A stretch of 64,000 bases of DNA from an uncultured Clostridia bacterium. Lineage in GTDB: Bacteria; Bacillota; Clostridia; UBA1381. The notes beneath the pieces were generated by a model. That model searched no databases, was not told the DNA's origin, and saw nothing but the letters and a program-made list of their open reading frames with translations. Positions 7,466 through 15,951 of this stretch are shown here, piece by piece. The position numbers were made by a program, and so were the translations under genes. Each line of letters opens with the position of its first letter. Within the stretch, counting starts at the first letter, position 1. The stretch is from assembly GCA_934462715.1 (NCBI GenBank), contig CAKSIJ010000004.1, positions 1 to 64,000 on the forward strand, written 5' to 3'.

Positions 7466-9556
7466 TCAGTTATTTTCTCTTGAAACGGCGTCTTTATGTG
7501 AAAGACTGATTTTTCCTGTTTTCGGATCTATATCCATAACCTTAACAAGGAGCTTGTCGCCGACGTTAACAACGTCCTCAACCTTTTCCACTCTCTTGAA
7601 ATCAAGCTTTGAAATGTGGCACAGACCGTCCTTGCCCGGAAGAATTTCAACAAACGCTCCGAACGGCTGAATAGTCTTTACTATACCGTCATATATTTCT
7701 CCGATTTCGGGCTCTTTGACTATCATTTCGATAGCTTCCTTAGCCATATCGCCCGATTCCTGATTAACCGCAAAGATATGAATTGTTCCGTCGTCCTCAA
7801 TGTCGATTTTAGCGCCGCTTTCGGCAACGATCTTTTGGATTACCTTTCCGCCCTGTCCGATAACCTCTCTTATTTTGTCGGGGTCAATGTGCATTGTGCT
7901 TACCTTAGGTGCGTAAGGTGATAAATGATCTCTTGCCTCAGGTATAGCTTTAAGAAGAATTTCATCTATAATATAGCATCTTGCTTTTCTTGTCTTTTGG
8001 AAAGCTTCGTTAATAACCTCATACGGTAAACCGTCATTCTTTATATCCACCTGTATAGATGTAATACCCTTTTTGGTACCTGCCACCTTAAAGTCCATTT
8101 CGCCGTAGAAGTCCTCAAGACCCTGAATATCAACCATTGTTGTAAATCCGCTGTCGGTGGTGATAAGACCGCAGGAAATACCTGCAACGGGGGCTTTGAT
8201 AGGTACGCCGGCAGCCATGAGCGCAAGAGTAGAACCGCAGACGCTGCCCTGTGAGGTTGAGCCGTTGGAGCTTAAAACCTCAGATACTACTCTGATAGCA
8301 TACGGGAATTCACTCTCTGACGGAAGCACCGGAACAAGCGAGCGTTCAGCCAATGCGCCGTGTCCGATTTCTCTTCTTCCCGGACCTCTTGACGGTTTTG
8401 TTTCGCCTACCGAGTATGACGGGAAGTTATAGTGGTGCATATATCTCTTTGTATCGTCCTCGTCGATACCGTCAAGCTTCTGCATTTCTGCAAGAGGTGC
8501 GAGTGTTGCAACCGAAAGAACCTGAGTCTGTCCTCTTGTGAAAAGACCCGAACCGTGTGTTCTCGGTAATAAGTCAACCTCTGCTGCCAAAGGTCTGATT
8601 TCATCAAGCTGTCTGCCGTCCACACGTCTGCCCTCAACAAGCCAAGCGCGTACGATTTCCTTTTGCATTTTGTAGAGAATTTCTCCGAGCTGTTCGGCAA
8701 GATCGGGGAACTGCTCTGAAAGCGCTTCTGTAATTTCGTCCTCAACAACGCCCATTCTTTCATCACGAATGTTCTTGTCATCTGTGTCAAGCGCATACTT
8801 GATTTTGTCATATGACATAGCCTTGATAGCGTCCCAAAGCTCATGATTTACCGTATGAGCTTCATATTCAAATTTTTCCTTGCCTATTTCGGCACGGATC
8901 GAATCGATAAATTCGCAAATTTCTATAATCTGCTTGTGAGCAAACTTTATACCCTCAAGCATAACGTTTTCCTCAACCTCGTTTGCGGCAGCTTCGATCA
9001 TTACAACCTTTTGCTTTGTGCCTGCAACGGTAACGAGCATTTCGGATTTTTCTCTTTGAGCAACCGTCGGGTTGATTACGTATTCTCCGTCAACAAGACC
9101 GAGCCATACACCGCCGATAGGACCGTTCCATGGAACGTCCGAAATTGACAGTGCGATTGAGGTTCCTATCATTGCGGCAACCTCGGGAGGGTTGTCCTGC
9201 TCAACCGAAAGAACGGTTGCAACAACAGATACGTCATTTCTCAAATCGGACGGGAATAAAGGTCTTATCGGTCTGTCTATAACACGGCTGGTAAGAATAG
9301 CCTTTTCCGACGGCTTACCCTCTCTTTTGATATATCCGCCCGGGATTTTTCCTACGGCATAAAGCTTTTCTTCATAATCAACGCTCAAAGGGAAGAAGTC
9401 AACTCCCTCTCTGGGCGTTCTTGAAGCGGTAACGTTTACCATTACAACCGTATCGCCGTAGCGTACAAGACAATGTCCGTTTGTAAGCATTGCCATTTTT
9501 CCTGTTTCAATTACCAGCGGTCTGCCGGCAAGTGTTGTTTCAAAAGTTCTGAACAT
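7466..9556 (-). CDS. pnp: Polyribonucleotide nucleotidyltransferase (PNPase)
   Basis: A 696-residue phosphorolytic 3'-5' exoribonuclease and degradosome component. Two RNase PH cores are visible: residues about 10-140 (RYGDTVVMVNVTASRTPREGVDFFPLSVDYEEK) and about 310-450 (RTHGSGLFTRGQTQVLS, then the FPSYSVGETKPSRGPGRREIGHG signature). A KH domain (IREVIGQGGKVIQKI, near 560) and a C-terminal S1 domain (IYDGIVKTIQPFGAFVEI, from about 620) follow. Full length, with AAAAGGAG before the ATG. It lies downstream of rpsO, a linkage conserved across bacteria; a 15-bp stem between the two probably sets their ratio. Confidence 0.98.
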   Translation of the reverse strand: MFRTFETTLAGRPLVIETGKMAMLTNGHCLVRYGDTVVMVNVTASRTPREGVDFFPLSVDYEEKLYAVGKIPGGYIKREGKPSEKAILTSRVIDRPIRPLFPSDLRNDVSVVATVLSVEQDNPPEVAAMIGTSIALSISDVPWNGPIGGVWLGLVDGEYVINPTVAQREKSEMLVTVAGTKQKVVMIEAAANEVEENVMLEGIKFAHKQIIEICEFIDSIRAEIGKEKFEYEAHTVNHELWDAIKAMSYDKIKYALDTDDKNIRDERMGVVEDEITEALSEQFPDLAEQLGEILYKMQKEIVRAWLVEGRRVDGRQLDEIRPLAAEVDLLPRTHGSGLFTRGQTQVLSVATLAPLAEMQKLDGIDEDDTKRYMHHYNFPSYSVGETKPSRGPGRREIGHGALAERSLVPVLPSESEFPYAIRVVSEVLSSNGSTSQGSVCGSTLALMAAGVPIKAPVAGISCGLITTDSGFTTMVDIQGLEDFYGEMDFKVAGTKKGITSIQVDIKNDGLPYEVINEAFQKTRKARCYIIDEILLKAIPEARDHLSPYAPKVSTMHIDPDKIREVIGQGGKVIQKIVAESGAKIDIEDDGTIHIFAVNQESGDMAKEAIEMIVKEPEIGEIYDGIVKTIQPFGAFVEILPGKDGLCHISKLDFKRVEKVEDVVNVGDKLLVKVMDIDPKTGKISLSHKDAVSRENN

Positions 9557-9715
9557 TTTTATAATCTCCTTTTTATCTGTTTTTTTAGGGTATTGGTATT
9601 AACCCCTGTAACGGAAAAGGAGTTATTTTAGCAGATAGGCACAAAGCCTAAATCTTTTTGGACTCTCTGCTTATTTGCTAAATAAATCCGATTCCGAAAT
9701 TTTTTTTAAATATAC

Positions 9716-9750
9716 TTTGAAGCAAGCAAATAAAATTTGCTTGCTTCAAA
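9716..9750 (-). terminator. Long hairpin between rpsO and pnp
   Basis: A 15-bp perfect inverted repeat (TTTGAAGCAAGCAAA at 9716-9730, TTTGCTTGCTTCAAA at 9736-9750), 8 bp past the rpsO stop. It may be a terminator or an RNase processing stem; the following sequence is AT-rich but not a clean T run on the minus strand. Confidence 0.65.
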
Positions 9751-9757
9751 TAAAAAA

Positions 9758-10024
9758 TTACTTTCTTAAGCCTAATTTGCTTACCAATGCACGGTATCTT
9801 TCGATATCCTGTGACTTGAGGTAGTTGAGTAAGCTTCTTCTCTTACCAACCATCATCAAAAGACCTCTTCTTGAATGGAAGTCTTTCTTATGCTCTGAAA
9901 GGTGGTCGTTGTTGAGGTGATTGATTCTTTCTGTCAAAAGAGCAATCTGAACCTCAGGCGAACCTGTATCGCCTTCGTGAGTAGCATATTCAGCCATAAT
10001 CTGCTGTTTACGTTCCTTAGTCAT
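9758..10024 (-). CDS. rpsO: 30S ribosomal protein S15
   Basis: An 88-residue S15 that binds 16S rRNA and nucleates the platform of the small subunit. Family residues are clear: GDTGSPEVQIALLTERINHL, then HKKDFHSRRGLL and VGKRRSLLNYL. The start at 10024 gives the canonical MTKERKQ and is preceded by AGGAGGTGAAATTACC. An in-frame start 24 nt upstream would overlap the ribosome binding site. The hairpin AACCG/CGGTT near 10068-10090 in the leader could serve S15 autoregulation, which is common for this gene, but I cannot demonstrate it. Confidence 0.97.
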   Translation of the reverse strand: MTKERKQQIMAEYATHEGDTGSPEVQIALLTERINHLNNDHLSEHKKDFHSRRGLLMMVGKRRSLLNYLKSQDIERYRALVSKLGLRK

Positions 10025-10123
10025 GGTAATTTCACCTCCTATAATCAATAATCCCCGTATGCTGAGAAACCGTTGGTGATTCGGTTATCCAAGCTATAGG
10101 TTAAAAGAAATTTTAATTTTTTT

Positions 10124-10139
10124 ACGGGATAATGCCCGT
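10124..10139 (-). terminator. Short hairpin after rpmE
   Basis: ACGGGCATTATCCCGT on the minus strand (5-bp GC stem), followed by an A tract and then TTTCTTTT. It lies 28 bp past the rpmE stop. Confidence 0.45.
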
Positions 10140-10166
10140 TCATTTGAATACCTTTAAGCAAGCAAC

Positions 10167-10370
10167 TTATTTGTTTCTGTTGAAACGCTTGTTAAACTTC
10201 TCAACACGGCCGCCTGTATCAACAAGCTTCTGCTTACCTGTGTAGAAAGGATGACATTTCGAGCAGATTTCAACCTGGATATTCTCCTTTGTTGAACCTG
10301 TTTCGATAACCTCACCGCAAGCACATCTTATTGTTGTCTGCTTATAATCAGGATGAATTCCTTCTTTCAT
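10167..10370 (-). CDS. rpmE: 50S ribosomal protein L31 (zinc-binding form)
   Basis: A 67-residue L31. The four zinc-binding cysteines of the C+ form are present: CAC at residues 16 and 18, and CSKC at 36 and 39. HPFYTGKQKLVDTGGRVEKF is the family core. In many Firmicutes this form is replaced by a cysteine-free paralogue under zinc starvation (family knowledge); none is in this window. AAGGAGGGG precedes the ATG, and it has its own consensus promoter. Confidence 0.97.
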   Translation of the reverse strand: MKEGIHPDYKQTTIRCACGEVIETGSTKENIQVEICSKCHPFYTGKQKLVDTGGRVEKFNKRFNRNK

Positions 10371-10420
10371 GGTATTCCCCTCCTTATAAGATTTTTAAGG
10401 CTCATAACGAACCAAATATA

Positions 10421-10449
10421 ATTATAACATATATTTTCTGTTATTGCAA
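10421..10449 (-). promoter_or_regulatory. Sigma-A promoter for rpmE
   Basis: On the minus strand, TTGCAA (10444-10449), a 17-bp spacer and TATAAT (10421-10426), about 50 bp upstream of rpmE. Confidence 0.65.
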
Positions 10450-10571
10450 GTACTTTTTTTATATTTTTCGGCATTTTCAAGAAAAAAATTCACGAAAAGT
10501 GTTACAAAACACCTTTGCTTATGCTTTCTGATGGCGATACACGCAAGCAGCTTTCCGAACCGCAGTGCATA

Positions 10572-10607
10572 AAAAAGCGGAGCAAATCAAGCGTTGCTCC
10601 GCTTTTT
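10572..10607 (-). terminator. Strong bidirectional terminator
   Basis: A 14-bp perfect stem (AAAAAGCGGAGCAA with TTGCTCCGCTTTTT, 8-nt loop) flanked by A and T tracts, so it can work in both directions. It lies 46 bp past the acetyltransferase gene and upstream of the rpmE promoter. Confidence 0.9.
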
Positions 10608-10653
10608 CGTGAGAAAACAAGCGTAATTTACAATTGTTTCCTATTCGTTTGGT

Positions 10654-11286
10654 TTAGAATAACTGCCCCGGAAGCTTCAGCTTTTCTTTGGACGGAAATT
10701 CAGAGTCATACTTTTCAAAAGCTTCGGGATTCTCCCGGGGCGTAAAATATCCTTTCGGAGTTGCGTATTCTCCCGTGACGCCGTTTAAATATCCGGGCTC
10801 AAGCTCTTTGAGCAAGAAGAATGACGCGTCCTCTCCGTCGGCAAGCCCATGGTATCTGATACCGAATTTGCTCGCATAATCAAAACCGCTTTTTCCGTAG
10901 AAATCAATGTTTCCCTCAAAGCATACCGCCTTGCAGCCGTACTCTTTTGCCTTGTCAAGCGAATAATCGAGCAGCATTTTGCCGTAGCCGTGCCTTTTGA
11001 GAGTCGGAGTTACGCAGATAGGCCCCATTGTCATAACGGGGATATCTCTCCCATCATCTGCCTTTATAACGGTCTTTACAAAAATGTTCTGACCGATTAA
11101 TATTCCGTCACATTCCATAACGAAATCAAGCTCGGGTACAAAATCGGGATCGTTTCTCAGTGTGTGCAGTACATAATGCTCAACGCACCCCGGGCAATAA
11201 ACATTCCAAAAGCTTTCTCTTACAAGATTTTCGGTATTTCTGTAATCTTCCTTGTTTTCCAAACGTATTATAATATTTTTATTCAT
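10654..11286 (-). CDS. GNAT-family N-acetyltransferase
   Basis: A 210-residue acetyltransferase. The N-terminal half fits GNAT (IRLENKEDYRNTENLVRESFW) and the acetyl-CoA loop is VTPTLKRHGYGKMLLDYSL near residue 100. NIDFYGKSGFDYASKFGIRYHG near 130 is typical of the predicted N-acetyltransferase YhbS-like group. The C-terminal tail contains GVTGEYATPKGYFTPRENPEAFEKYDSEFP, which recurs in this subgroup. The substrate is unknown. GGAGGAAAAAC precedes the ATG. Confidence 0.85.
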   Translation of the reverse strand: MNKNIIIRLENKEDYRNTENLVRESFWNVYCPGCVEHYVLHTLRNDPDFVPELDFVMECDGILIGQNIFVKTVIKADDGRDIPVMTMGPICVTPTLKRHGYGKMLLDYSLDKAKEYGCKAVCFEGNIDFYGKSGFDYASKFGIRYHGLADGEDASFFLLKELEPGYLNGVTGEYATPKGYFTPRENPEAFEKYDSEFPSKEKLKLPGQLF

Positions 11287-11525
11287 TGTTTTTCCTCCTG
11301 AATATTGTTTTTTTCAATTGCGTCAGCAGGGAGGCAGATTCGTTGTTCTCTGACCTCCCGGTCAGAGAACAAGATCTCGTGTGTTACACTTTGTCAAAAA
11401 GCATATCTCCTTATTATTTATTATTTATAATCAAGCATTTATATGCCTAACTATCAAGTTCAACAGGCTTTAACCCTGTTTGAGGATACAATTTATATTG
11501 CGCCCTTTGGTGTTTAAACAAGCTT
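11287..11525. other. Intergenic interval with two inverted repeats
   Basis: Between the acetyltransferase and the broken GyrI-like gene. It contains a 13-bp perfect inverted repeat at 11343-11372 (TTGTTCTCTGACC, 4-nt spacer, GGTCAGAGAACAA) and a small hairpin, AACAGG/CCTGTT, near 11462-11480. Neither has a T tract. No gene is visible. Confidence 0.6.
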
Positions 11526-11984
11526 TTATTCAACCGATATATACAGATAACAATGCGCTTTGCCGTCCTTTGTGTATTCGGCAGGCACGCTGCTTTCGTA
11601 GTCTTGGGTAAAGCTTCGTTTAATCTCGCCGTTTTTCGTGTCCGACCAAACCTTTTACCATGCCTTTTGCGTGCAGAATTTTAAGTCGCCGCCGGCATCG
11701 CTTATATCGTATTTCTTAAATTGTCCGTCAGCGGTTTTTTGTTCCATTTCCGCAAAAAAGTCCGCCGTTACGACCAATATACTGAGGTCATATTCTCCGG
11801 TTTCATCGGAAGCATAATTGCTGTACCTCGAAACGGGAGAAATTCCTTGTCTGAAATTGTGTTCGCTGTCAAACAAAACCGGCAGCTTGCCGTTTGTAAT
11901 ATCTTGCCATACTTCGTCTGTTTTTTCCATTCCGTCAGCAGTGTTGCTTGTGCGCAGTGTAATTTCATTTAATGTATATCCCAT
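11526..11984 (-). pseudogene. GyrI-like/AraC effector-binding domain protein, broken by one stop
   Basis: Read from the ATG at 11984, the frame runs 109 codons to a TAA at 11655-11657, then stays open for 42 more codons to TAA at 11526-11528. The continuation, KVWSDTKNGEIKRSFTQDYE then HCYLYISVE, is the expected C-terminus of the GyrI-like small-molecule-binding fold, so the gene is full length apart from one nonsense codon. AW-stop-KVW suggests a CAA to TAA change. The product would have been a stand-alone effector-binding protein. It lies 21 bp after the M13 peptidase gene. Sequencing error or true decay cannot be told apart here. Confidence 0.85.
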
Positions 11985-12005
11985 AACAATACCTCCGTTT
12001 TCGGT

Positions 12006-14348
12006 CTACCAGATTTTAACTCTGTCAGACGGCGCAACCCACATTCCGTCCTTTTCGGTTATGCCGAAAGCTTTGTAAAACTCATCGCAGTTTACAATAA
12101 CACGGTTTACACGCAGCTTATCCTCCGAGTGAACATCAGCGCCTGCCATATATTTTGCAAATTCACGTGTTTTCGTACTTGCCCATGCATTTGCCATGGA
12201 ATGATAGAGCTTTGCGTAGTCGGGGTTATCAAGCTTTGATACAACCTCGGTAATGCACTGTACGGCACCTTGATCCGAAACGTTTTCGCTCAGGGTCAGC
12301 TGTCCGTTCATCGGAACCCCGGGAAGCCCCTCTTGCTTGTCATAGAAATTGACCATTTTCTCGCACCGCTTTTCAAATTCGGCATAGTCATGCTCTGTCC
12401 ACCAATCGGCGGCATTTCCGTTTTCATCAAACTTTGCGCCGTTGCTGTCAAATGCGTGTGTGATTTCGTGTGCTATGATATATCCGATTGCGCCTAAGTT
12501 TTCCTCGTATGACGCATTTACGTCATACATTGGCGGCTGGAGTATTGCGGCGGGGAAGGTGATGTCATTTGATGTTGCGCTGTAGCACGCATTGACCGTA
12601 TATGGGTACATACCCCATTTTGTTTTATCGGGCGATGTTCCCTGCAATTCGGTCAGATACTGCATATTTGCCTTTGCAATTTCAAGTATATTATCAAAAT
12701 AACTGCCGCCGTCCGCTTTTGATTTGATTTCAGCATTGTCAAGCTGGCTGTCGGATTTATCGGGATAACCTATTTTTATTCCCATTTTGTCAAGCTTGTT
12801 AATTGCTTTTTCTTTTGTTTCGGCACTCATCCATTCAAGCTTGTTTATGCGTTCCTTATAGACAGAAATGATGTCATGTACCATTTTCAAAACATTTTGT
12901 TTTGCTTCCTCCGAAAAATACTTTTTGGCATAAATTTCACCTATGTAATCCGGCATAATGTTCGAAAGGGTCAGCGTCGCAAGCTCCTCGTCGGAATATG
13001 AACCGGAAATGCCGAGATACTCCTGATTGAATGTGTTGGAAGCATCGGTAAACGCCGTATTGAGCGCACCGCCATAATTCATCAGCACACTCAGCTTTGC
13101 TGCATTTTTCAGCGCTTCAAGGTTTTCGTCAGTGAAAATTTTTGCAAACTCTTTTGTAAGCTCCTCGTCCATAATGAGAATGTTGTCCTCTTTTTTAAGA
13201 CCGCAGCTGTCAAGAACCTTGTCCAGATCGATGTCGGGGAAGAGGGTTTGTATTTCGTCAAAGGTGTAGATGTTGTAAATCTTATCAACATTGTTGATTT
13301 CCTGGGGATTCAGCTGCTTTTCAGCTAAGGCTTTTTCCAGATTATACAAATCCTCAAGCTCTTTGTCAGTTATACTGTCGCCTGCAATTTCGGCAATTGT
13401 TTTTAAGTATTTCAAATAGCTTGCCTTTTGTTCGTCCGTGCCGCTTATATAAAAATCCTTTGTCATGCACGGTCCCATTGTGCCAAAATACATGATATAT
13501 TTTGTACTGTCCTTAAAATCGGTGATGATTGAAAATGCCGTTAACGGAGCCATGTACAGATTTTTGATAAGCTTTGTCTGAATCTCTGCAAGCTCCCTGA
13601 CATTTTTTGCGGAATCAATGTCTGTAAGATACTTCTTTATCGGGGCAACTCCGATTTCGTTTCGGCTTTCTTTATCCAGAATGTTGTTGTAAAAGTCGGC
13701 AATCTTTTGTTCCTTGCTCCCTTTTTCTCCGCCTTTTTCAATTGCTTCCTTAATAATTGCATTTACTTTTGCCGTGCTGTCATCCTGCAAATCATAAAGA
13801 GTTCCCGACATTACACGTCCCGGTTTTAGTTCGAGTCTATTAAGCGCGTCTTTATTGACCGCCGCATAGAAATCGTCTTTTTCATTAGTTCCGAAAAGCG
13901 AATACGCACGCTTTATGAAAAGCTCCATTTGCTCTTTTGTCACATCGTCATAGGGTGAGAATATTCCGTACTCTGTTCCTGCCGCAAGCCCTGCGTCAAG
14001 CACCGGCTGAAGCTCGGGTCTTGCCCAATCGGGAATATCGGTAAAATCACCGCTTTTCAGCGCAACTCTCGCATTATGCCCGGTAAGCTCGGGAAGTGTT
14101 CCGAAAGCTCGTGACAGCATTACAAGCGCTTCTGCACGGTTGATGTTCCAATCCTCATGAAGCTCGCCGTCACCGCCATAGCCTTTTATTATGTCGCTGC
14201 GCTTAACGTCCTTGTTGTAATCGTCTGCGGCGGAAAGCAGCATATCCGCAACCTCGCCGCGCGTTGCGTACATATCTGACGCAAACGCAGTGTTTGACAG
14301 CAATACGGCAGCGGTAACTGCCGCTGTAATAATTCTTTTTGTTTCCAT
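12006..14348 (-). CDS. SLH-domain M13-family metallopeptidase
   Basis: A 780-residue zinc endopeptidase of the neprilysin/PepO family, probably held at the cell surface. The start at 14348 gives a signal peptide (ETKRIITAAVTAAVLLSNTAFA) and has AAAGGAAG upstream; longer in-frame reading to 14549 overlaps the tetR gene and adds no domain. Residues about 25-160 hold S-layer homology repeats (TRGEVADML, NRAEALVMLSRAFG, TKEQMELFIKRAY). Peptidase M13 follows, with NKDALNRLELKPG, the zinc motif HEITH at 627-631 and the third ligand region ENVSD at 688-692. A C-terminal W, usual for the family, ends the protein. The divergence from soluble PepO is the SLH anchor. It is cotranscribed with the TetR gene. 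Confidence 0.9.
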   Translation of the reverse strand: METKRIITAAVTAAVLLSNTAFASDMYATRGEVADMLLSAADDYNKDVKRSDIIKGYGGDGELHEDWNINRAEALVMLSRAFGTLPELTGHNARVALKSGDFTDIPDWARPELQPVLDAGLAAGTEYGIFSPYDDVTKEQMELFIKRAYSLFGTNEKDDFYAAVNKDALNRLELKPGRVMSGTLYDLQDDSTAKVNAIIKEAIEKGGEKGSKEQKIADFYNNILDKESRNEIGVAPIKKYLTDIDSAKNVRELAEIQTKLIKNLYMAPLTAFSIITDFKDSTKYIMYFGTMGPCMTKDFYISGTDEQKASYLKYLKTIAEIAGDSITDKELEDLYNLEKALAEKQLNPQEINNVDKIYNIYTFDEIQTLFPDIDLDKVLDSCGLKKEDNILIMDEELTKEFAKIFTDENLEALKNAAKLSVLMNYGGALNTAFTDASNTFNQEYLGISGSYSDEELATLTLSNIMPDYIGEIYAKKYFSEEAKQNVLKMVHDIISVYKERINKLEWMSAETKEKAINKLDKMGIKIGYPDKSDSQLDNAEIKSKADGGSYFDNILEIAKANMQYLTELQGTSPDKTKWGMYPYTVNACYSATSNDITFPAAILQPPMYDVNASYEENLGAIGYIIAHEITHAFDSNGAKFDENGNAADWWTEHDYAEFEKRCEKMVNFYDKQEGLPGVPMNGQLTLSENVSDQGAVQCITEVVSKLDNPDYAKLYHSMANAWASTKTREFAKYMAGADVHSEDKLRVNRVIVNCDEFYKAFGITEKDGMWVAPSDRVKIW

Positions 14349-14379
14349 AATTCTTCCTTTCTTTTTTTGATTTTTTTTG

Positions 14380-15051
14380 TTATTTTCTTGTGATGTCAGT
14401 CGCCGGAGCGTACTCTGAACCGGTTGTGTGTGATATATTAAAAGTCCGATAAAACAGCCTGACGTGTTCTTCAAGCCTTTTGATACATTCTTCTTCACGC
14501 TCCGGCTGACGGTCGCAGACTCCGAGCATGGTAATGACGGGCGAAACATACATCATTGCAAGAGTTTCAATATTTTCGTCCCTGATCTCGTCGGCGGCAA
14601 TCAGATTTTTAAAAATCTCGGCATGATACCGGATCATACGATCGACATATCTTTCAGTGTAAAATGCCGAAAGATCTTCCGAACGGAACTGCTCGATAGT
14701 CATCATACGTCGAAAACGGCTGATTTTTTCGTCATGCAATGAGTATGAAAATATCTGATTTACTTTTTTAATAAGAACCTCCTCCGTTATTTCGGAAAAG
14801 ATGCTCATATCTTTTTTTGCGTTCTGAACATGAATGTTAATTTTATCGGTATATTTTTCATATTGTAAAGCTGTATCCTCGACTATGGCATTAAAGATAG
14901 CCTGTTTGCTCGGGTAATGGCTGTATAGCGATGGCGCTTTGATTCCCACTGCTTTTGCGATTTCTCCCACGCTTACGGAATCGTAGCCGTTTTCTGAAAA
15001 CAGCTCCAGCGCTTTATCAAGTATTCTCTTTTTTGTGTCTTCTTGTTTCAT
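14380..15051 (-). CDS. TetR/AcrR-family transcriptional regulator
   Basis: A 223-residue repressor-type protein. The N-terminal helix-turn-helix is clear: KKRILDKALELFSENGYDSV, then VGEIAKAVGIKAPSLYSHYPSKQAIF. The C-terminal ligand domain is divergent and its effector unknown. AGGAGGAACT precedes the ATG. The gene lies 31 bp upstream of the SLH-M13 peptidase gene on the same strand, behind a perfect promoter overlapped by a palindrome, so autoregulation of the operon is likely (inference). Confidence 0.9.
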   Translation of the reverse strand: MKQEDTKKRILDKALELFSENGYDSVSVGEIAKAVGIKAPSLYSHYPSKQAIFNAIVEDTALQYEKYTDKINIHVQNAKKDMSIFSEITEEVLIKKVNQIFSYSLHDEKISRFRRMMTIEQFRSEDLSAFYTERYVDRMIRYHAEIFKNLIAADEIRDENIETLAMMYVSPVITMLGVCDRQPEREEECIKRLEEHVRLFYRTFNISHTTGSEYAPATDITRK

Positions 15052-15058
15052 AGTTCCT

Positions 15059-15110
15059 CCTAACTAATGCTCGTTAGGTTTATTATAATACAATAAAATT
15101 TAAATGTCAA
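15059..15110 (-). promoter_or_regulatory. Consensus promoter and TetR operator
   Basis: On the minus strand, perfect TTGACA (15105-15110), a 17-bp spacer and perfect TATAAT (15082-15087), followed at once by the inverted repeat CCTAAC-8-GTTAGG (15059-15078). The repeat covers the expected transcription start and abuts the ribosome binding site of the tetR gene, a typical place for a TetR operator. Confidence 0.85.
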
Positions 15111-15221
15111 TACTTTATAGGGATTTTTTGAAAATTAATCTGTTAGGAAAATTATTAACGGTAAATTTAGTTTTACAAAAAGCCGAACGGCTGCTGATGA
15201 ATTAAATAAGCTGAAAAAAGT

Positions 15222-15283
15222 ACGGCAGACGCTTACGGACTTCGCGGCACTTAAAAATGCCGGAGAGCGCAAGCGTCTGCCGT
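15222..15283 (-). terminator. Long two-tier terminator after the HAD gene
   Basis: A 13-bp perfect outer stem (ACGGCAGACGCTT with AAGCGTCTGCCGT) encloses a second 5-bp stem (CGGCA/TGCCG). On the minus strand it is followed by ACTTTTTTC. It lies 8 bp past the HAD gene. Confidence 0.75.
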
Positions 15284-15291
15284 TGTATTCA

Positions 15292-15951
15292 TTATTTAAG
15301 ATTCATAATTATGTCAAATAATTCCTCGGGCTTTTGAACGATGTAATCGGCACCTGCGGATTGCAGCTCGTTTAAATCACGGAAGCCCCACAAAACGCCG
15401 ATCGAGTGCATACCGGCATTTTTTGCTGTAAAAATATCGACATTTGTATCGCCGACAAAAACACATTCCAACGGTTCTGCGCCAAGCTCCCGAGCTGTCA
15501 TTAAAGCACCCGTAGGGTTGGGTTTTGTTTCGATTCCGTCACGTTTTCCATGGCAGACATCAAAAAGACCGGGAAAAAGCTTTTCGACAACCATGACCGA
15601 AACGTTATCGGGTTTGTTTGATAAAACGGCGGTTTTGATTCCTGCCCGGCGAATTTTCTCCAGAACCGTACAAATTCCGTCAAAAGGCTTTGTGTCAAAA
15701 ATTACGTCGCTTTCATATTCGGAATCATATTTTTTCTCTGCCTTTTCAAACATCTCCGGTGTATCTGCGTTATAGTGCGCAAGAAATCTGTGTACAAGCT
15801 TCTTTTTGCCGTTTCCTGCATAATATTTTACGGTTCCCTCGGTAAGCGGAGGAAATCCGAAATATTCAAGGGTGACATTGCAATAGTGTGTAATTGTTGA
15901 AATCGTATCAGATACGGTTCCGTCCAAATCAAATATTACAGCTTTAATCAT
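15292..15951 (-). CDS. HAD-superfamily hydrolase, phosphoglycolate-phosphatase-like
   Basis: A 219-residue haloacid dehalogenase-type phosphatase. The nucleophile motif is VIFDLDGTVSD at the N-terminus, motif II is TAVLSNKPD near residue 108, the lysine region is KPNPTGAL near 145 and motif IV is VFVGDTNVDIFTAKNAG near 165. The alpha-helical cap (residues about 15-85) is of the C1 type found in phosphoglycolate phosphatase and pyrophosphatase PpaX. The start at 15951 is chosen because GGAG precedes it by 8 nt and it begins MIKAVIFDLDG. The physiological substrate is not determined by sequence. Confidence 0.85.
   Translation of the reverse strand: MIKAVIFDLDGTVSDTISTITHYCNVTLEYFGFPPLTEGTVKYYAGNGKKKLVHRFLAHYNADTPEMFEKAEKKYDSEYESDVIFDTKPFDGICTVLEKIRRAGIKTAVLSNKPDNVSVMVVEKLFPGLFDVCHGKRDGIETKPNPTGALMTARELGAEPLECVFVGDTNVDIFTAKNAGMHSIGVLWGFRDLNELQSAGADYIVQKPEELFDIIMNLK

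Noticed and set aside
10371..10571. Possible gene in the rpmE upstream region
   Set aside because: Short open frames only; the region holds the rpmE promoter and ends in a terminator.
14349..14549. N-terminal extension of the M13 peptidase
   Set aside because: It would overlap the tetR gene and place 67 residues before an obvious signal peptide.
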